From assembly GCF_003966225.1 (NCBI RefSeq), contig NZ_RXNU01000001.1:62001-126000 (forward strand): 64,000 nt of DNA. The letters are read 5' to 3'. Under the pieces are notes generated by a model. The model did no database searches, had not been told where the DNA came from, and saw only the letters and a program-made list of their open reading frames with translations. Positions 36,169 to 45,951 of this stretch are shown here, one piece after another. Each line of letters opens with the position of its first letter. Positions within the stretch are counted from its first letter, which is position 1. The DNA comes from Shewanella canadensis. GTDB lineage: Bacteria; Pseudomonadota; Gammaproteobacteria; Enterobacterales; Shewanellaceae. A program made the position numbers and the translations under genes.

Positions 36169-37458
36169 ATGTTTCGCATCAGTCTTTTGGCTGTTATTTT
36201 TGGCTTCTCCGCTCTCTCCCAAGCCGGAAGTACCACAGTATTCGATACCGAAAGCCTTAGGTTAGAGTTAGAGCATGCCAATCCGGGCGATCACATCATA
36301 CTCAACCCTGGTCTATATGAAGGCCGGTTCAACATAGAAAAGCCTCTCTCCCTTTCAAGCCGCGGTGGTAGCACTATTGATGCACTGGGAGAGGGAAGTG
36401 CTATCACCATCCATTCATCCGGTGTAGAGATCTCGGGGCTCACCATAGAGCACTGGGGAAACGATCACTACGAGCGAGACTCGGGGATCTTGGTGGAAGA
36501 GGGCAGCGATGATGTCAGTATCAATAATAACCGGTTATCCGGCGATGGCTTCGGCATCAGAGCCGATGAGCTAAATCGAATCAAGATCAATGACAATGTC
36601 ATCACCGGCAACGCTTCGCTATTTAAGCTAGATCGAGGCGATGGCATCCATCTTGACCATGTCGTCGGGGCAGAAGTGTGGGGCAATGTCATCTCTCACG
36701 TCAGAGACGGTGTCTATATAGAGTCTGGAAGTCACAGCAAGGTAGCCGGTAATCGATTTTTTGATCAACAGTATGGCATTCACTATATGTACTCCAGTAT
36801 GGATGAAGCCTTCAACAATCAAAGTTATCGTGTCGATGGTGGGTATGCTCTGATGAGTTCAAAGCAGATCCATCTACACAGCAATCAGGTTTGGGATGCC
36901 GTCGATTTTGGTATCTTGCTTAATATGAGCCAAGATTCGGTCATTGAGGGCAATCGAGTCGAGAAGATCCTTAATCCTGCCGAGAATCCCATTCAGGGTA
37001 AAGAGGGAAAGGGGATCTTCATCTATGGCGCCAGAGATAATCGGGTCGTCGGAAATCGTTTTGCTCATTGCGATATCGGTTTCTATATGGCCATGGGCGG
37101 TGAAGGAAATCTTGTCTATGAAAATCAGTTTGTCGATAACTTCAGTCAGGTTAAATATGTAGGCGATAAGCTACTTGAGTGGAGTAAAGATGGACGTGGA
37201 AACCACTGGAGTGGATATCTGGGATGGGATCACAGTTCTGATGGTATTGGCAATAGTTCGTATCGCCCAAATGATAATATCGATAGGCTATTCTGGCTCT
37301 ACCCGGAAGCGAATTTCTTGATGGGAAGTCCGATAGTGATGGTGCTTAGATGGGTGCAGAGACAGTTTGAAATTGGTGAGCCCAGCGGCATTATCGATAG
37401 CTACCCTCTTCTTAATTTTACTCCCCCATTCGATTTCGAGTTTGGCGTTTCTCATTGA
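36169..37458 (+). CDS. NosD-like periplasmic beta-helix protein (sir copy 2)
   Basis: 429 residues with a short, clear signal peptide (MFRISLLAVIFGFSALSQAG). The right-handed beta-helix repeats follow the same turns as copy 1 ('GDGFGIRADELNRIKINDNVI', 'YGIHYMYSSMDEAFNN', 'GFYMAMGGEGNLVYENQF'). Six bases separate it from the NosL-like gene. Its clean N-terminus suggests that the longer N-terminus of copy 1 is an extended or wrongly assigned start. Confidence 0.88.
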   Translation: MFRISLLAVIFGFSALSQAGSTTVFDTESLRLELEHANPGDHIILNPGLYEGRFNIEKPLSLSSRGGSTIDALGEGSAITIHSSGVEISGLTIEHWGNDHYERDSGILVEEGSDDVSINNNRLSGDGFGIRADELNRIKINDNVITGNASLFKLDRGDGIHLDHVVGAEVWGNVISHVRDGVYIESGSHSKVAGNRFFDQQYGIHYMYSSMDEAFNNQSYRVDGGYALMSSKQIHLHSNQVWDAVDFGILLNMSQDSVIEGNRVEKILNPAENPIQGKEGKGIFIYGARDNRVVGNRFAHCDIGFYMAMGGEGNLVYENQFVDNFSQVKYVGDKLLEWSKDGRGNHWSGYLGWDHSSDGIGNSSYRPNDNIDRLFWLYPEANFLMGSPIVMVLRWVQRQFEIGEPSGIIDSYPLLNFTPPFDFEFGVSH

Positions 37459-37484
37459 AAGTTGAAGGTTACTCAGGAGGTAAG

Positions 37485-38393
37485 ATGAATACTGCCGTTG
37501 CTGTTTCTGCCAGAAATATCAGCCACAACTTTGGAACTGGTGTCGTGCTCGATGATGTGAGTTTCGAGATGAACCAAGGGCAAACGATGGCGTTACTCGG
37601 TCATAACGGTGCTGGTAAGTCTACCCTGATAAAGATCTTGCTCGGTTTGATCACCCCTACCGAAGGCGAAATCAATATTTTAGGGCGAAATATCAGAAAA
37701 AACACCAATCGCTCGACTATTAAGTTGGGGTACCTTCCTGAAAATGTGAGCTTCTATGATAAGTTGACCGGCCAGGAAATTTTAACTTATTTCGCCGAGC
37801 TCAAGGGGGTAGGAAAAAACAGAGTCTGTGAATTAATAGAGGAGTTTGGTTTAGGTTATGCCAAAGACAGGGCATTAAAAACATACTCTAAAGGGATGAA
37901 GCAAAGGTTAGGCTTTGCCCAGGCGATTCTCTGTGAGCCTGAGTTATTGCTGCTCGATGAGCCTACCGTCGGATTAGATCCCGTCGCCTCTCAATTTATC
38001 TATGGAAAAATTGATGAGCTCAAGCGGCTTGGCTGTGCTGTTATTGTCTGTACCCATGAATTATCACTCATTGAAAACAATATCGACACCGCCCTTATCT
38101 TAGGTAAGGGTCGGTGTCTGGCATCCGGGAACCTCGGCGAACTCAGATATGAGAGCCGGTTAAAAACAAGATTAACCTCTCCCTCATTAGCTGCGTTGGT
38201 GAATGACAGCGAGCGATTAGCCTCACTTTATACCGATAATGCTTTATTGCTGGATAGCGAGAGCAAGCAAGATGTCGTTCAATATTTAACTGCCGAGTGT
38301 GGTCTGTTCGATTTTGCTCTGAAAGAGCCGGGCTTAGCCGAGATCTATCATTTTCATATGCAGAAGTATTCTCAGCTTGGAGTCGTTAGTTAA
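37485..38393 (+). CDS. NosF-like ABC transporter ATPase (sir copy 2)
   Basis: 302 residues from the ATG at 37485 (GGAGG at 37476-37480); an upstream TTG at 37455 has no such site. Walker A 'GHNGAGKST', signature 'YSKGMKQRLG', Walker B 'LLLLDEPTVGLDP' and 'CTHELS' are intact. The ATPase core is highly similar to copy 1 while the C-terminal 80 residues have diverged. Confidence 0.92.
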   Translation: MNTAVAVSARNISHNFGTGVVLDDVSFEMNQGQTMALLGHNGAGKSTLIKILLGLITPTEGEINILGRNIRKNTNRSTIKLGYLPENVSFYDKLTGQEILTYFAELKGVGKNRVCELIEEFGLGYAKDRALKTYSKGMKQRLGFAQAILCEPELLLLDEPTVGLDPVASQFIYGKIDELKRLGCAVIVCTHELSLIENNIDTALILGKGRCLASGNLGELRYESRLKTRLTSPSLAALVNDSERLASLYTDNALLLDSESKQDVVQYLTAECGLFDFALKEPGLAEIYHFHMQKYSQLGVVS

Positions 38394-38394
38394 T

Positions 38395-39225
38395 ATGTTA
38401 TTTCACTCACCAGTATTGGTCATCGCTAAAAAAGAGATCCGGGATAGCCTGAGAAATCGATGGGTAACCTTTATCTCGCTTATTTTTTTGCTGCTCTCTC
38501 TTAGTGTTACGTTTGCAGGTAGTGCCGTTGTTGGTCAATTGGCGTTGCCGGAATTGGATGCCCTGATATCGAGTCTATCTACAATTTCTGTATTTATTAT
38601 TCCTTTAGCGGCAATGTTAGTCAGTTACGATGCCTTCATTGGGGAGGATGAGTCCGGGACTCTACTGTTATTACTCTCCTATCCACTGTCCAGGTTTCAA
38701 ATTTTATCGGGTAAGCTTATCGGGCACAGTGTGATTATGAGCTTTACTATCAGTTTCGCTTTTGGACTGACAGCTGTGCTCTTGCTTATATTCGGTGAAA
38801 ACTATGAAGTTGCCGCCACAATAGGTCAGTTTAGTCAGTTTATTTTGACCAGCATATTACTCGCTATCACTTTTATTTTATTGGGCTATATTGTCAGCTT
38901 AAAAGCGACAGAAAAAGCTAAGGCGGTTGCGACGGTTCTGTTTGTTTGGTTTCTGTTCGTCCTCATCTATGACCTCTTGCTGTTGACGCTGTTAGTCGCC
39001 GATATTTCATTCTTTAATCAGTATATTATTAATATCTTAATTGCACTAAATCCTACGGATCTGTATCGCGCAATTAATCTTATCGGTACCGATGCGAACA
39101 AGGGGAGCCTTGCTATATTATCTGCATCGGATTGGGGAAAAATTGCGCTTTATCTTGTAATGGGTTTGTGGGTCGTAAGTTTGATGTTTGTTGCCAATTT
39201 CGTGTTTAAACGTAGGCGGCTATAG
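38395..39225 (+). CDS. NosY-like ABC-2 permease (sir copy 2)
   Basis: 276 residues from the ATG at 38395, one base after the ATPase stop. Six membrane helices; 'KKEIRDSLRNRWVTFISLIF', 'FIGEDESGTLLLLLSYPLSR' and 'ALNPTDLYRAINLIG' match copy 1. A longer frame to 38377 would need a non-ATG start inside the ATPase gene. Confidence 0.9.
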   Translation: MLFHSPVLVIAKKEIRDSLRNRWVTFISLIFLLLSLSVTFAGSAVVGQLALPELDALISSLSTISVFIIPLAAMLVSYDAFIGEDESGTLLLLLSYPLSRFQILSGKLIGHSVIMSFTISFAFGLTAVLLLIFGENYEVAATIGQFSQFILTSILLAITFILLGYIVSLKATEKAKAVATVLFVWFLFVLIYDLLLLTLLVADISFFNQYIINILIALNPTDLYRAINLIGTDANKGSLAILSASDWGKIALYLVMGLWVVSLMFVANFVFKRRRL

Positions 39226-39504
39226 TGATTCACTTCGTTCGATTAACAGATGTAAAATGGCTTGAAACGCTTTATAACCGAGCTTTACTAAAGGTTATGT
39301 TTCCTTGAGTGAAATGAGTTCCAGGCTTGGCTTGTTGTCTTTATGTAAACGATTAAATGCTATATATGTGAGCGTAGGCGTCCTGATATTTTATATCTGA
39401 TTCGATTTTGGAGTACAATCACATTTTTCCATTATTTTATTAAGTAAACTATCAGTAAGTTCATTGCTAACTCATTGATGTTAATTGATTCATAGAGGTT
39501 CAAG

Positions 39505-40788
39505 GTGCTAAAAATTACTCCTTATTTGGAGTTAGATGAAGAAGCTAAGCAATTAGTTGATCATGCTAATAATATGACCGTTACATTGACAGTATCAGAG
39601 TCTGCTGTCTTACATCTGCTATTACTCTCTTCTAGCTCCGTCTGTACCAAAGAAGATCTTCTCGCCGCAGGCTGGCCCGATCGCGTGGTTGCAGCAACAT
39701 CTTTAACTCAGTGCGTCAGCACCCTAAGAAAGAAGCTTGAACCCTATCCTGAAGTGATGTTGAGAACGATTGCCGGACGTGGTTATCAGTTGAATGTGTC
39801 CACTCGTTCTCATATTAAGATGCTTGCGGTTAACGATGCTGAGTCTGTACGTGCTGCTATCGTAGATGTATCGCTGCTGGTTAAGTTCAGTGGCATAGTC
39901 ATAGCGTTAATGATTGGTTTGTCTGTTTGGTATTTCAGTGATTACCATGGGGTCGTACAAGACACGGCTAGCTGGAATTCGGATAAGTCTATCGAACTGA
40001 ATATCGGAGGCGTTAAGCAAGATGTTCAGTTGTTGTATAAAGATAATGTCGCACATCTGCACCCCTCTATGTGGCAGAAGCATTTAGCACCGGAAGTGAA
40101 TCATTTAACTCATTTGAACAAGTTTAATGGTTTCGCGCTTACCGATGGTAATTACTACTCTATGGCCGTTTGCCCGGATGCCGATGACAAGAGTTGTTCC
40201 GGTAAGGGGTTGATCAACATTACAGCGATCGACCCGACTCCCGCCGGGTTAAATATGAAAAACTTTGCGGCATTAACCAAAAAGATGGAACAAAGGATCC
40301 GCTATAACAGGGTCATCATTCCTCATAATGAGCCGGGAACCAGCGGTTTTGTTGAACATCATTATCACGCCGATGTTTACTATCCGGTTCAGGGAAATAT
40401 GTTGGTTAGATCCGATATCAGCCTGTCGCTCATCTATGAGGGAGAAGACTCTGGTAAGTTCTATTCCGCTGCTTGTATCACAGATGAAGAGTGTGCAACT
40501 ACGCCGATTAAATACAAGATAAAAGGTAAGTTTAAGCAGTATGCAGAGAAGATTAACGGCCTGGATGTTGATGTTTTTCATGTCAAGGTAGGTCAGAAAG
40601 AGCTGATCAAACCTGATAAGGTGAGCTCATCTGCGATGCATTTTTATCGCGAAATAAGAAAGCATGAAATAGTTGAAGAAGACCTCTATTTCTATCGGGT
40701 CTATAAGGATACTGATACAGCAGTGTGGATTGTGCCTATTCTGGGCAATCTGGTTGCCTGGTATGAGTATGATAAAGTGAAGCTGTAA
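39505..40788 (+). CDS. CadC/ToxR-like membrane transcription regulator (sir copy 2)
   Basis: 427 residues starting at GTG 39505 (GAGG upstream); copy 1 has the same GTG one codon after its ATG. Winged helix ('KEDLLAAGWPDRVVAATSLTQCVSTLRKKLE', 'IAGRGYQLN'), a membrane helix near 130-150 and a periplasmic domain with the same four Cys ('VCPDADDKSCSG', 'AACITDEECATTP'). The recognition helix region is nearly identical to copy 1, so the two regulators probably bind the same operators. It lies 279 bases after the permease. Confidence 0.85.
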   Translation: MLKITPYLELDEEAKQLVDHANNMTVTLTVSESAVLHLLLLSSSSVCTKEDLLAAGWPDRVVAATSLTQCVSTLRKKLEPYPEVMLRTIAGRGYQLNVSTRSHIKMLAVNDAESVRAAIVDVSLLVKFSGIVIALMIGLSVWYFSDYHGVVQDTASWNSDKSIELNIGGVKQDVQLLYKDNVAHLHPSMWQKHLAPEVNHLTHLNKFNGFALTDGNYYSMAVCPDADDKSCSGKGLINITAIDPTPAGLNMKNFAALTKKMEQRIRYNRVIIPHNEPGTSGFVEHHYHADVYYPVQGNMLVRSDISLSLIYEGEDSGKFYSAACITDEECATTPIKYKIKGKFKQYAEKINGLDVDVFHVKVGQKELIKPDKVSSSAMHFYREIRKHEIVEEDLYFYRVYKDTDTAVWIVPILGNLVAWYEYDKVKL

Positions 40789-40872
40789 AGAAGGTCCTAG
40801 GAAAATCTAAGAAAGACACCAGATTTTAGGTTCGAGAGCGGCTGAAAAGAGCCTGCGAGTTTGGGCTATGCA

Positions 40873-40906
40873 CTACGAGAAAAAAGCAGCTGCTCTTTTC
40901 TCGTAG
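40873..40906. terminator. Bidirectional terminator between sir copy 2 and fre
   Basis: CTACGAGAAAA (40873-40883) and TTTTCTCGTAG (40896-40906) form an 11-bp stem with A/T at its inner end, in the convergent gap 40789-40954. The sequence around it repeats related words (CTCGTAGCGAA, CTCGTAGTGAG). No long T run, so termination is moderately supported. Confidence 0.5.
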
Positions 40907-40954
40907 CGAAGCGTTCTCGTAACTCGTAGTGAGCTAGCGAACGCTCTCGTAACT

Positions 40955-41665
40955 TTACTTTATAAACGCGAAGGCATCGCCGTAGAGGTGATCTTCTTCC
41001 AGTCCCATGGTGCGGAACAGTTCCCGCGCCGTTCCCACCATATCGAAACGACCCGCGATATAGATGTCATAGCCATTGAGGCTGACAAAGTCAGTCCTTA
41101 TCTGATCCAGAAGGTTAGCTTGTTTTCCCTTCCAATCATCATTGGCCTGCTCGAGTACAGGTACAAAATGCATCCATGGATGAGCATCATGCCATTCCCG
41201 TGCGATGGTCTCGTAATACATGGCATCCTGAGTTCGACAGCCCCAGTAGAATGTAGTTTCCACTTGCAGGTCTAATGCTATCTGATGCTCAACGATACTC
41301 TTGATATAGGAGAAGCCGGTACCGCCTGCAATCATGAGGCGCGGGCGTTGACTTTCATGACGCAGATGAGCATCACCGCCAGGTACTTCAACTTCAATAG
41401 TGGCGTTGTTTTGTAAGCACTCTTGCATACGATCTACGACCTGCATCGGGTAGCTTTCACTCACAGCAGCTCCGATATGCAGCTCAATATGTTCGGCATC
41501 GGGTGCCGAAGCGATCGAGAATGGACGTTTGTCTTTTTCATCCATAACGACGCAAAGATACTGGCCAGCCTTAAAGTCAAAAGCTGTTTCAGGCTTCAGA
41601 ATGATCTGATAAACCGCCTCATTAAATGGGGTGACTTGTTCTATCTTACAGCGAATCGTTTTCAT
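40955..41665 (-). CDS. fre: NAD(P)H-flavin reductase
   Basis: 236 residues with the flavin-binding 'RPFSIASAP' (about residue 46), the NAD-binding 'LMIAGGTGFSYIKSI' and 'FYWGCRT', and the C-terminal 'GDAFAFIK'. These match Fre/LuxG, which reduces free FMN/riboflavin with NAD(P)H in the cytosol. ubiD lies upstream on the same strand, 80 bases away, a frequent fre-ubiD neighbourhood in gamma-proteobacteria. Confidence 0.94.
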   Translation of the reverse strand: MKTIRCKIEQVTPFNEAVYQIILKPETAFDFKAGQYLCVVMDEKDKRPFSIASAPDAEHIELHIGAAVSESYPMQVVDRMQECLQNNATIEVEVPGGDAHLRHESQRPRLMIAGGTGFSYIKSIVEHQIALDLQVETTFYWGCRTQDAMYYETIAREWHDAHPWMHFVPVLEQANDDWKGKQANLLDQIRTDFVSLNGYDIYIAGRFDMVGTARELFRTMGLEEDHLYGDAFAFIK

Positions 41666-41745
41666 CTAACGTCCTTTTAATGCCCCTCTGTGGAGGCTTG
41701 TAATAATCGTTTTGGCTAATCTTGTTTAAGATCGCAGACTATAAA

Positions 41746-43227
41746 TTATAGGGTAGGGGCATCGTCTATGCCCAAGTCGTCCCAGATAGTATCAATTCTT
41801 TGTTTTACGGCCTCATCCATCACGATTGGAGTTCCCCATTCACGATCGGTTTCGCCTTCCCACTTGTTGGTGGCATCCATCCCCATCTTTGAGCCCAGAC
41901 CCGCAACAGGCGAAGCAAAGTCGAGATAATCGATAGGAGTGTTTTCTATCATGACGGTATCGCGTTTGGGATCCATACGTGTGGTAATGGCCCAGATAAC
42001 ATCGTTCCAGTCACGGCAGTTAACGTCTTCATCGACCACCACAATAAACTTGGTATACATAAACTGACGCAAGAAAGACCAGGCGCCCATCATCACCCGC
42101 TTAGCGTGCCCAGGGTACTCTTTACGTATCGAGATCACCGCCATACGGTAAGAGCAGCCCTCTGGTGGCAGATAGAAATCGATAATTTCAGGGTACTGCT
42201 TGCGCAAAATAGGCACGAAGATTTCATTCAATGCCACGCCCAACATAGCTGGCTCATCAGGTGGACGGCCGGTGTAGGTACTATGGTAGATAGCGTCTTT
42301 TCTGTGGGTTATATGGGTCACGGTGAAGACAGGAAATTTATCTGTCTCGTTGTAATAACCGGTATGATCGCCATAGGGACCCTCTTCGGCCATCTCCTCG
42401 GGATCGATATAACCCTCTAGGATGATCTCGCTGGTGGCGGGAACCTCCAGATCACAGCTCACGGCCTTGCATACATCGGTGCGCTCGCCCCTCAGTAGTC
42501 CGGCAAAGGCATACTCGCTCATCGAGTCGGGTACCGGAGTCACGGCCCCCAAGATCGTCACGGGATCTGCGCCGAGTGCGACTACGACCGGGTAACGTTC
42601 GCCGGGGAATTTTTCTTTAAAATCTTTAAAATCGAGCGCGCCGCCACGGTGGTCAAGCCAACGCATGATCAGTTTATCTTTACCGAGCAGTTGCTGACGG
42701 TAGATCCCCAAATTTTGTCGTTTCTGACGTGGACCTTTAGTGATTGTCAGCCCCCAAGTCACAAGGGGAGCGACATCGCCCGGCCAGCAGTGTTGGATGG
42801 GGAGCTTAGTGAGATCGACATCGGTGCCGGTTTTTATTACTTGCTGACAGGGGGGATTACGCACCGTTTTCGGCGGCATATTCAAGGCTTGCTTGAACAT
42901 AGGTATCTTAGATATAGCGTCTTTAAAGCCGCGTGGAGGCTCTGGTTCCTTCAGGAATGCCAGTAGCTCGCCGACTTCTCGCAGTGCGAGAGGATCTTCT
43001 TTTCCCAGTGCCATGGCGACGCGCTTCGGCGTACCAAACAAGTTTGCCAATACTGGCATCTCGTTGCCAACCGGGTTTTCAAACAGCAGAGCCGGGCCCT
43101 TGGTGCGCAGCACACGATCGGCGATCTCCGTCATCTCAAGGTGGGGATCGACCGGATGGCTGATACGTTTAAGTTCACCATTCGCTTCCAGGTGGCTTAT
43201 AAAACTGCGTAAATCCTTAAAACTCAT
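41746..43227 (-). CDS. ubiD: 3-octaprenyl-4-hydroxybenzoate decarboxylase
   Basis: 493 residues, the standard UbiD length. Characteristic blocks are '[15 protein letters not shown]', '[21 protein letters not shown]' (prenyl-FMN and metal site), '[15 protein letters not shown]' with the catalytic Glu-rich loop, and '[17 protein letters not shown]' near the end. It decarboxylates the product of UbiA in ubiquinone synthesis using prenylated FMN made by UbiX. Likely co-transcribed with fre. Confidence 0.96.
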   Translation of the reverse strand: MSFKDLRSFISHLEANGELKRISHPVDPHLEMTEIADRVLRTKGPALLFENPVGNEMPVLANLFGTPKRVAMALGKEDPLALREVGELLAFLKEPEPPRGFKDAISKIPMFKQALNMPPKTVRNPPCQQVIKTGTDVDLTKLPIQHCWPGDVAPLVTWGLTITKGPRQKRQNLGIYRQQLLGKDKLIMRWLDHRGGALDFKDFKEKFPGERYPVVVALGADPVTILGAVTPVPDSMSEYAFAGLLRGERTDVCKAVSCDLEVPATSEIILEGYIDPEEMAEEGPYGDHTGYYNETDKFPVFTVTHITHRKDAIYHSTYTGRPPDEPAMLGVALNEIFVPILRKQYPEIIDFYLPPEGCSYRMAVISIRKEYPGHAKRVMMGAWSFLRQFMYTKFIVVVDEDVNCRDWNDVIWAITTRMDPKRDTVMIENTPIDYLDFASPVAGLGSKMGMDATNKWEGETDREWGTPIVMDEAVKQRIDTIWDDLGIDDAPTL

Positions 43228-43430
43228 GTGGAATTACTCGCTGCTATTAAAATGTGACATGGCGCGCACTATACCATTTTTAGTACGCATGTTTAACTGC
43301 TTAGGTTGATTTATGAGGAGACAATAAATAGATAAGATAGAGGTAAATTACTTCTTGCTGTAAAGAGGAGTAATATAGGATTACTGTTAAGTTTGGCCCT
43401 GATGAAAAAGTGAAGCTGGAGGGAGGCAAG

Positions 43431-43934
43431 ATGAGTCAATTATCTCGTGTTAGACGGGCTGTTATCTTATGTGGTTTGTTGTCTCTTTCTAGTTTGGGTG
43501 CACAAGCCTCAGATCGCTTCAATTGGAGCAGCAATGTGTGGGTTCAACCTACATGGAGCAGTAGCTGGGGACATAATTATTCAAACTACAACAGTGGTTG
43601 GCGTTGGGGTGTTGGAGTAAGCACTGGATCACCTTACTGGAATAACCACGGCTACTACTGGAACAGACCCTATTGGAACAACCGCTATCGTCCCTATTGG
43701 CGTAACAATTGGGGCTATCCCTATCGCTACGATCGTCGAGAGTATAAGCGCCCCGAGCCTAAGGTCATAGCACCACCACAGAGAGTGACCACCAGTGTGC
43801 AATATGCCTCAGGTCTGAAGAGTCTGCCCGCAAATGCCCGGGTCATTCAAAGAGATGGCCGAACGGTTTATGAGTGGCAAGGGATCGAATATGTGTTTGA
43901 TTGGAGCACGGAGACCTATCGAGAATTGAAATAG
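43431..43934 (+). CDS. Exported Trp/Tyr/Asn-rich protein, unrecognised
   Basis: The ATG at 43431 follows GGAGG by seven bases. A signal peptide ends near 'GAQASD'. The first mature half is extremely rich in W, Y, N and R ('YWNNHGYYWNRPYWNNRYRPYW'), the C-terminal half is ordinary ('LPANARVIQRDGRTVYEWQGIEYVFD'). The layout resembles the DUF6515/RcnB-like envelope proteins whose C-terminus reads 'GxxYYxxxGxxY', but I cannot assign it. It stands alone between ubiD (divergent) and cheV. Confidence 0.65.
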   Translation: MSQLSRVRRAVILCGLLSLSSLGAQASDRFNWSSNVWVQPTWSSSWGHNYSNYNSGWRWGVGVSTGSPYWNNHGYYWNRPYWNNRYRPYWRNNWGYPYRYDRREYKRPEPKVIAPPQRVTTSVQYASGLKSLPANARVIQRDGRTVYEWQGIEYVFDWSTETYRELK

Positions 43935-44220
43935 ATCGCCCTGACAAGGTTTATCCTTCTTACTTAAAAGCAGCGTAGTCGGTTCCCGGACATCGACTAT
44001 GCTGTCACTATCGAAAGCCGAATACTGGTTTTGGTCGTTTCCTTCTCACCTTCACTCCTCATTCCTCACCTCGAGAGCTATTTTCGTTCGCACTTACCGG
44101 CTACAACTCTTACTGAGAGCGGAGCCAGGAACATCGAGAACAGATAAAGCGTCATTTCTTTCCTATACTCATAATTGTCCCTCCCTATTTTCATTGTTTG
44201 TGTTTGCCTGAGTGCCGTTT

Positions 44221-45201
44221 ATGAATGACTTGAAAAAATCTGAGATCCTTACCGAGAGTGGTACCAACGAGCTCGAAATTATCGAGTTTCATCTGCATAA
44301 ATTACTCCCCGATGGCGGTTTTAAAGTATGTCATTACGGGATTAATGTGGCTAAGGTGCGTGAGGTTATTCTGGTGCCAAGCACATCTGATTATCCAAAT
44401 GCTCAGCCGCATATGGTGGGGGTATTCTCGTTAAGAGATATTTTGATCCCTTTGGTGGATCTGGCCGGGTGGCTTGGGATCCCGACGAAAGATGACTTGA
44501 CTCATAAGGTTGTTATTGTCACCGACTTTAACAAGATGATTAATGGTTTTTTAATCGATAGTGTTCGCAGTATTCACCGGGTGTCATGGGAGCAGGTTGA
44601 ATCCCCCAGTCAGTTTTTAGAGGCTGGCGAACAGGATTGTGTCGTCGCCGTTGTCAGGCGGGAGGGACATCTGATCATGGTGTTGGATTTTGAGAAAATC
44701 ATCGCAGATATCAATCCGGAATTGAGCATGGATAAATATGATGTACTGCAGGATAAGAGTGTCATTATCGACGATACCATGCTGGCTAAGCGTGAAGCTA
44801 AGACCATACTGGTTGTCGATGATTCCGCGTTTATCCGTAAGATGATTGAAAATACATTGAGATCGGCCGGGTACAACATTATTACAGCGAAAGATGGCGG
44901 TGATGCCCTCGAGATGTTACTTGAATATGAGCGTTTAGCCGTCGATGAGGGAGCTTCGGTTGATGATTTCGTCAGTGCCATCATTACCGATGTGGAGATG
45001 CCCCGTATGGATGGTATGCACTTACTGAAGCGCCTGCGTGATACGAGTGCCTATGGTGAGATGCCTATTGTGATGTTCTCGTCACTGATGAGTGAAGATA
45101 ACCGCAGTAAGGCGTTGCAACTCGGCGCGAACGACACCATAACTAAACCTGAGATCGGTCGCATGGTCGGCATGATGGATGGCTACGTATTAGCTGAATA
45201 A
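44221..45201 (+). CDS. CheV: CheW-receiver coupling protein for chemotaxis
   Basis: 326-329 residues. Residues about 18-165 are a CheW-like domain ('CHYGINVAKVREVILVP', 'GVFSLRDILIPLVDLAGWLG'), residues about 198-325 a receiver domain with 'ILVVDDSAFIRKMI', the phospho-acceptor Asp in 'AIITDVEMPRMDGM' and Lys in 'ITKPEI'. CheV links receptors to CheA and adapts the signal. ATG 44221 is used; GTG 44212 is possible; neither has a good ribosome site. Preceded by 275 bases without a convincing gene. Confidence 0.92.
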   Translation: MNDLKKSEILTESGTNELEIIEFHLHKLLPDGGFKVCHYGINVAKVREVILVPSTSDYPNAQPHMVGVFSLRDILIPLVDLAGWLGIPTKDDLTHKVVIVTDFNKMINGFLIDSVRSIHRVSWEQVESPSQFLEAGEQDCVVAVVRREGHLIMVLDFEKIIADINPELSMDKYDVLQDKSVIIDDTMLAKREAKTILVVDDSAFIRKMIENTLRSAGYNIITAKDGGDALEMLLEYERLAVDEGASVDDFVSAIITDVEMPRMDGMHLLKRLRDTSAYGEMPIVMFSSLMSEDNRSKALQLGANDTITKPEIGRMVGMMDGYVLAE

Positions 45202-45241
45202 ACTGTAATTTTGTGAGTGCTCAATGTAGGAAAACCGGTCA

Positions 45242-45772
45242 TCAGGTGCTACGTCCACTCTTGAGGAACATCTGATAACTATTGACGGTAAATTGATCTT
45301 CTTGGTACTGCTTATCAAAGCTCATTCCCAACTTGAGTAGTACATTGATCGATGCTTGATTTTCGGCTACGGCGTCACCGACGACCCGATCTAACTTCAT
45401 CTCTTTCCTGGCATAGTCGACACATGCCATATTCGATTCCGTCGCGTAGCCCTTGCCCCAATGCTTTGGGTGAAAGCGGTAACCGATATCGACTGCCCCG
45501 ATACGAGTTTCGTTCTTGAATCCACAAAACCCGATCACCTTGCCGGTTTCTTTCAGTACCACCGCCCAGCGGCCATAGCCAAACTTGTCATACTCGACTA
45601 ACCAGATATCGCGGATGATCGCTTCTGCATCCTGCAGGCTTTCGCACATGCCGGCATCTCCCGTGTAACGGTTTACCTCCTCCGGGGCATTGAAATGAAG
45701 TACGGCTGCGGCATCATTAAGATTAAACTCTCTGATAATGAGGCGGTCGGTCTCGGTAATTATTCGGCTCAT
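45242..45772 (-). CDS. GNAT acetyltransferase (RimJ/RimL-like)
   Basis: 176 residues with 'TDRLIIREFNLNDAAAV' at the start, 'DIGYRFHPKHWGKGYATE' (acetyl-CoA pyrophosphate loop) and 'VAENQASINVLLKLGM', the standard marks of the Acetyltransf_3 group. Substrate unknown; relatives acetylate ribosomal protein N-termini, polyamines or antibiotics. It converges with cheV. Confidence 0.88.
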   Translation of the reverse strand: MSRIITETDRLIIREFNLNDAAAVLHFNAPEEVNRYTGDAGMCESLQDAEAIIRDIWLVEYDKFGYGRWAVVLKETGKVIGFCGFKNETRIGAVDIGYRFHPKHWGKGYATESNMACVDYARKEMKLDRVVGDAVAENQASINVLLKLGMSFDKQYQEDQFTVNSYQMFLKSGRST

Positions 45773-45915
45773 GTCACTCCTACCTTTTTTGTTCGGTTAG
45801 CTTTTGTATTGGCTTTTTTATTCACTCTTGTATTAGTTTTTACTTTATTTTGGTGGCATTCGTCCAGTCACGATTGCCTGTCAGGTTAACGAGGCGTGCT
45901 CCGCCTTGCAGAAAT

Positions 45916-45951
45916 CATTCGGGATTTCATTCGGGATTTCATTGGGGACTT
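45916..45951. repeat. Three 12-bp tandem repeats
   Basis: CATTCGGGATTT occurs at 45916-45927 and 45928-45939, then CATTGGGGACTT at 45940-45951, in the gap before the small exported protein. Confidence 0.75.
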
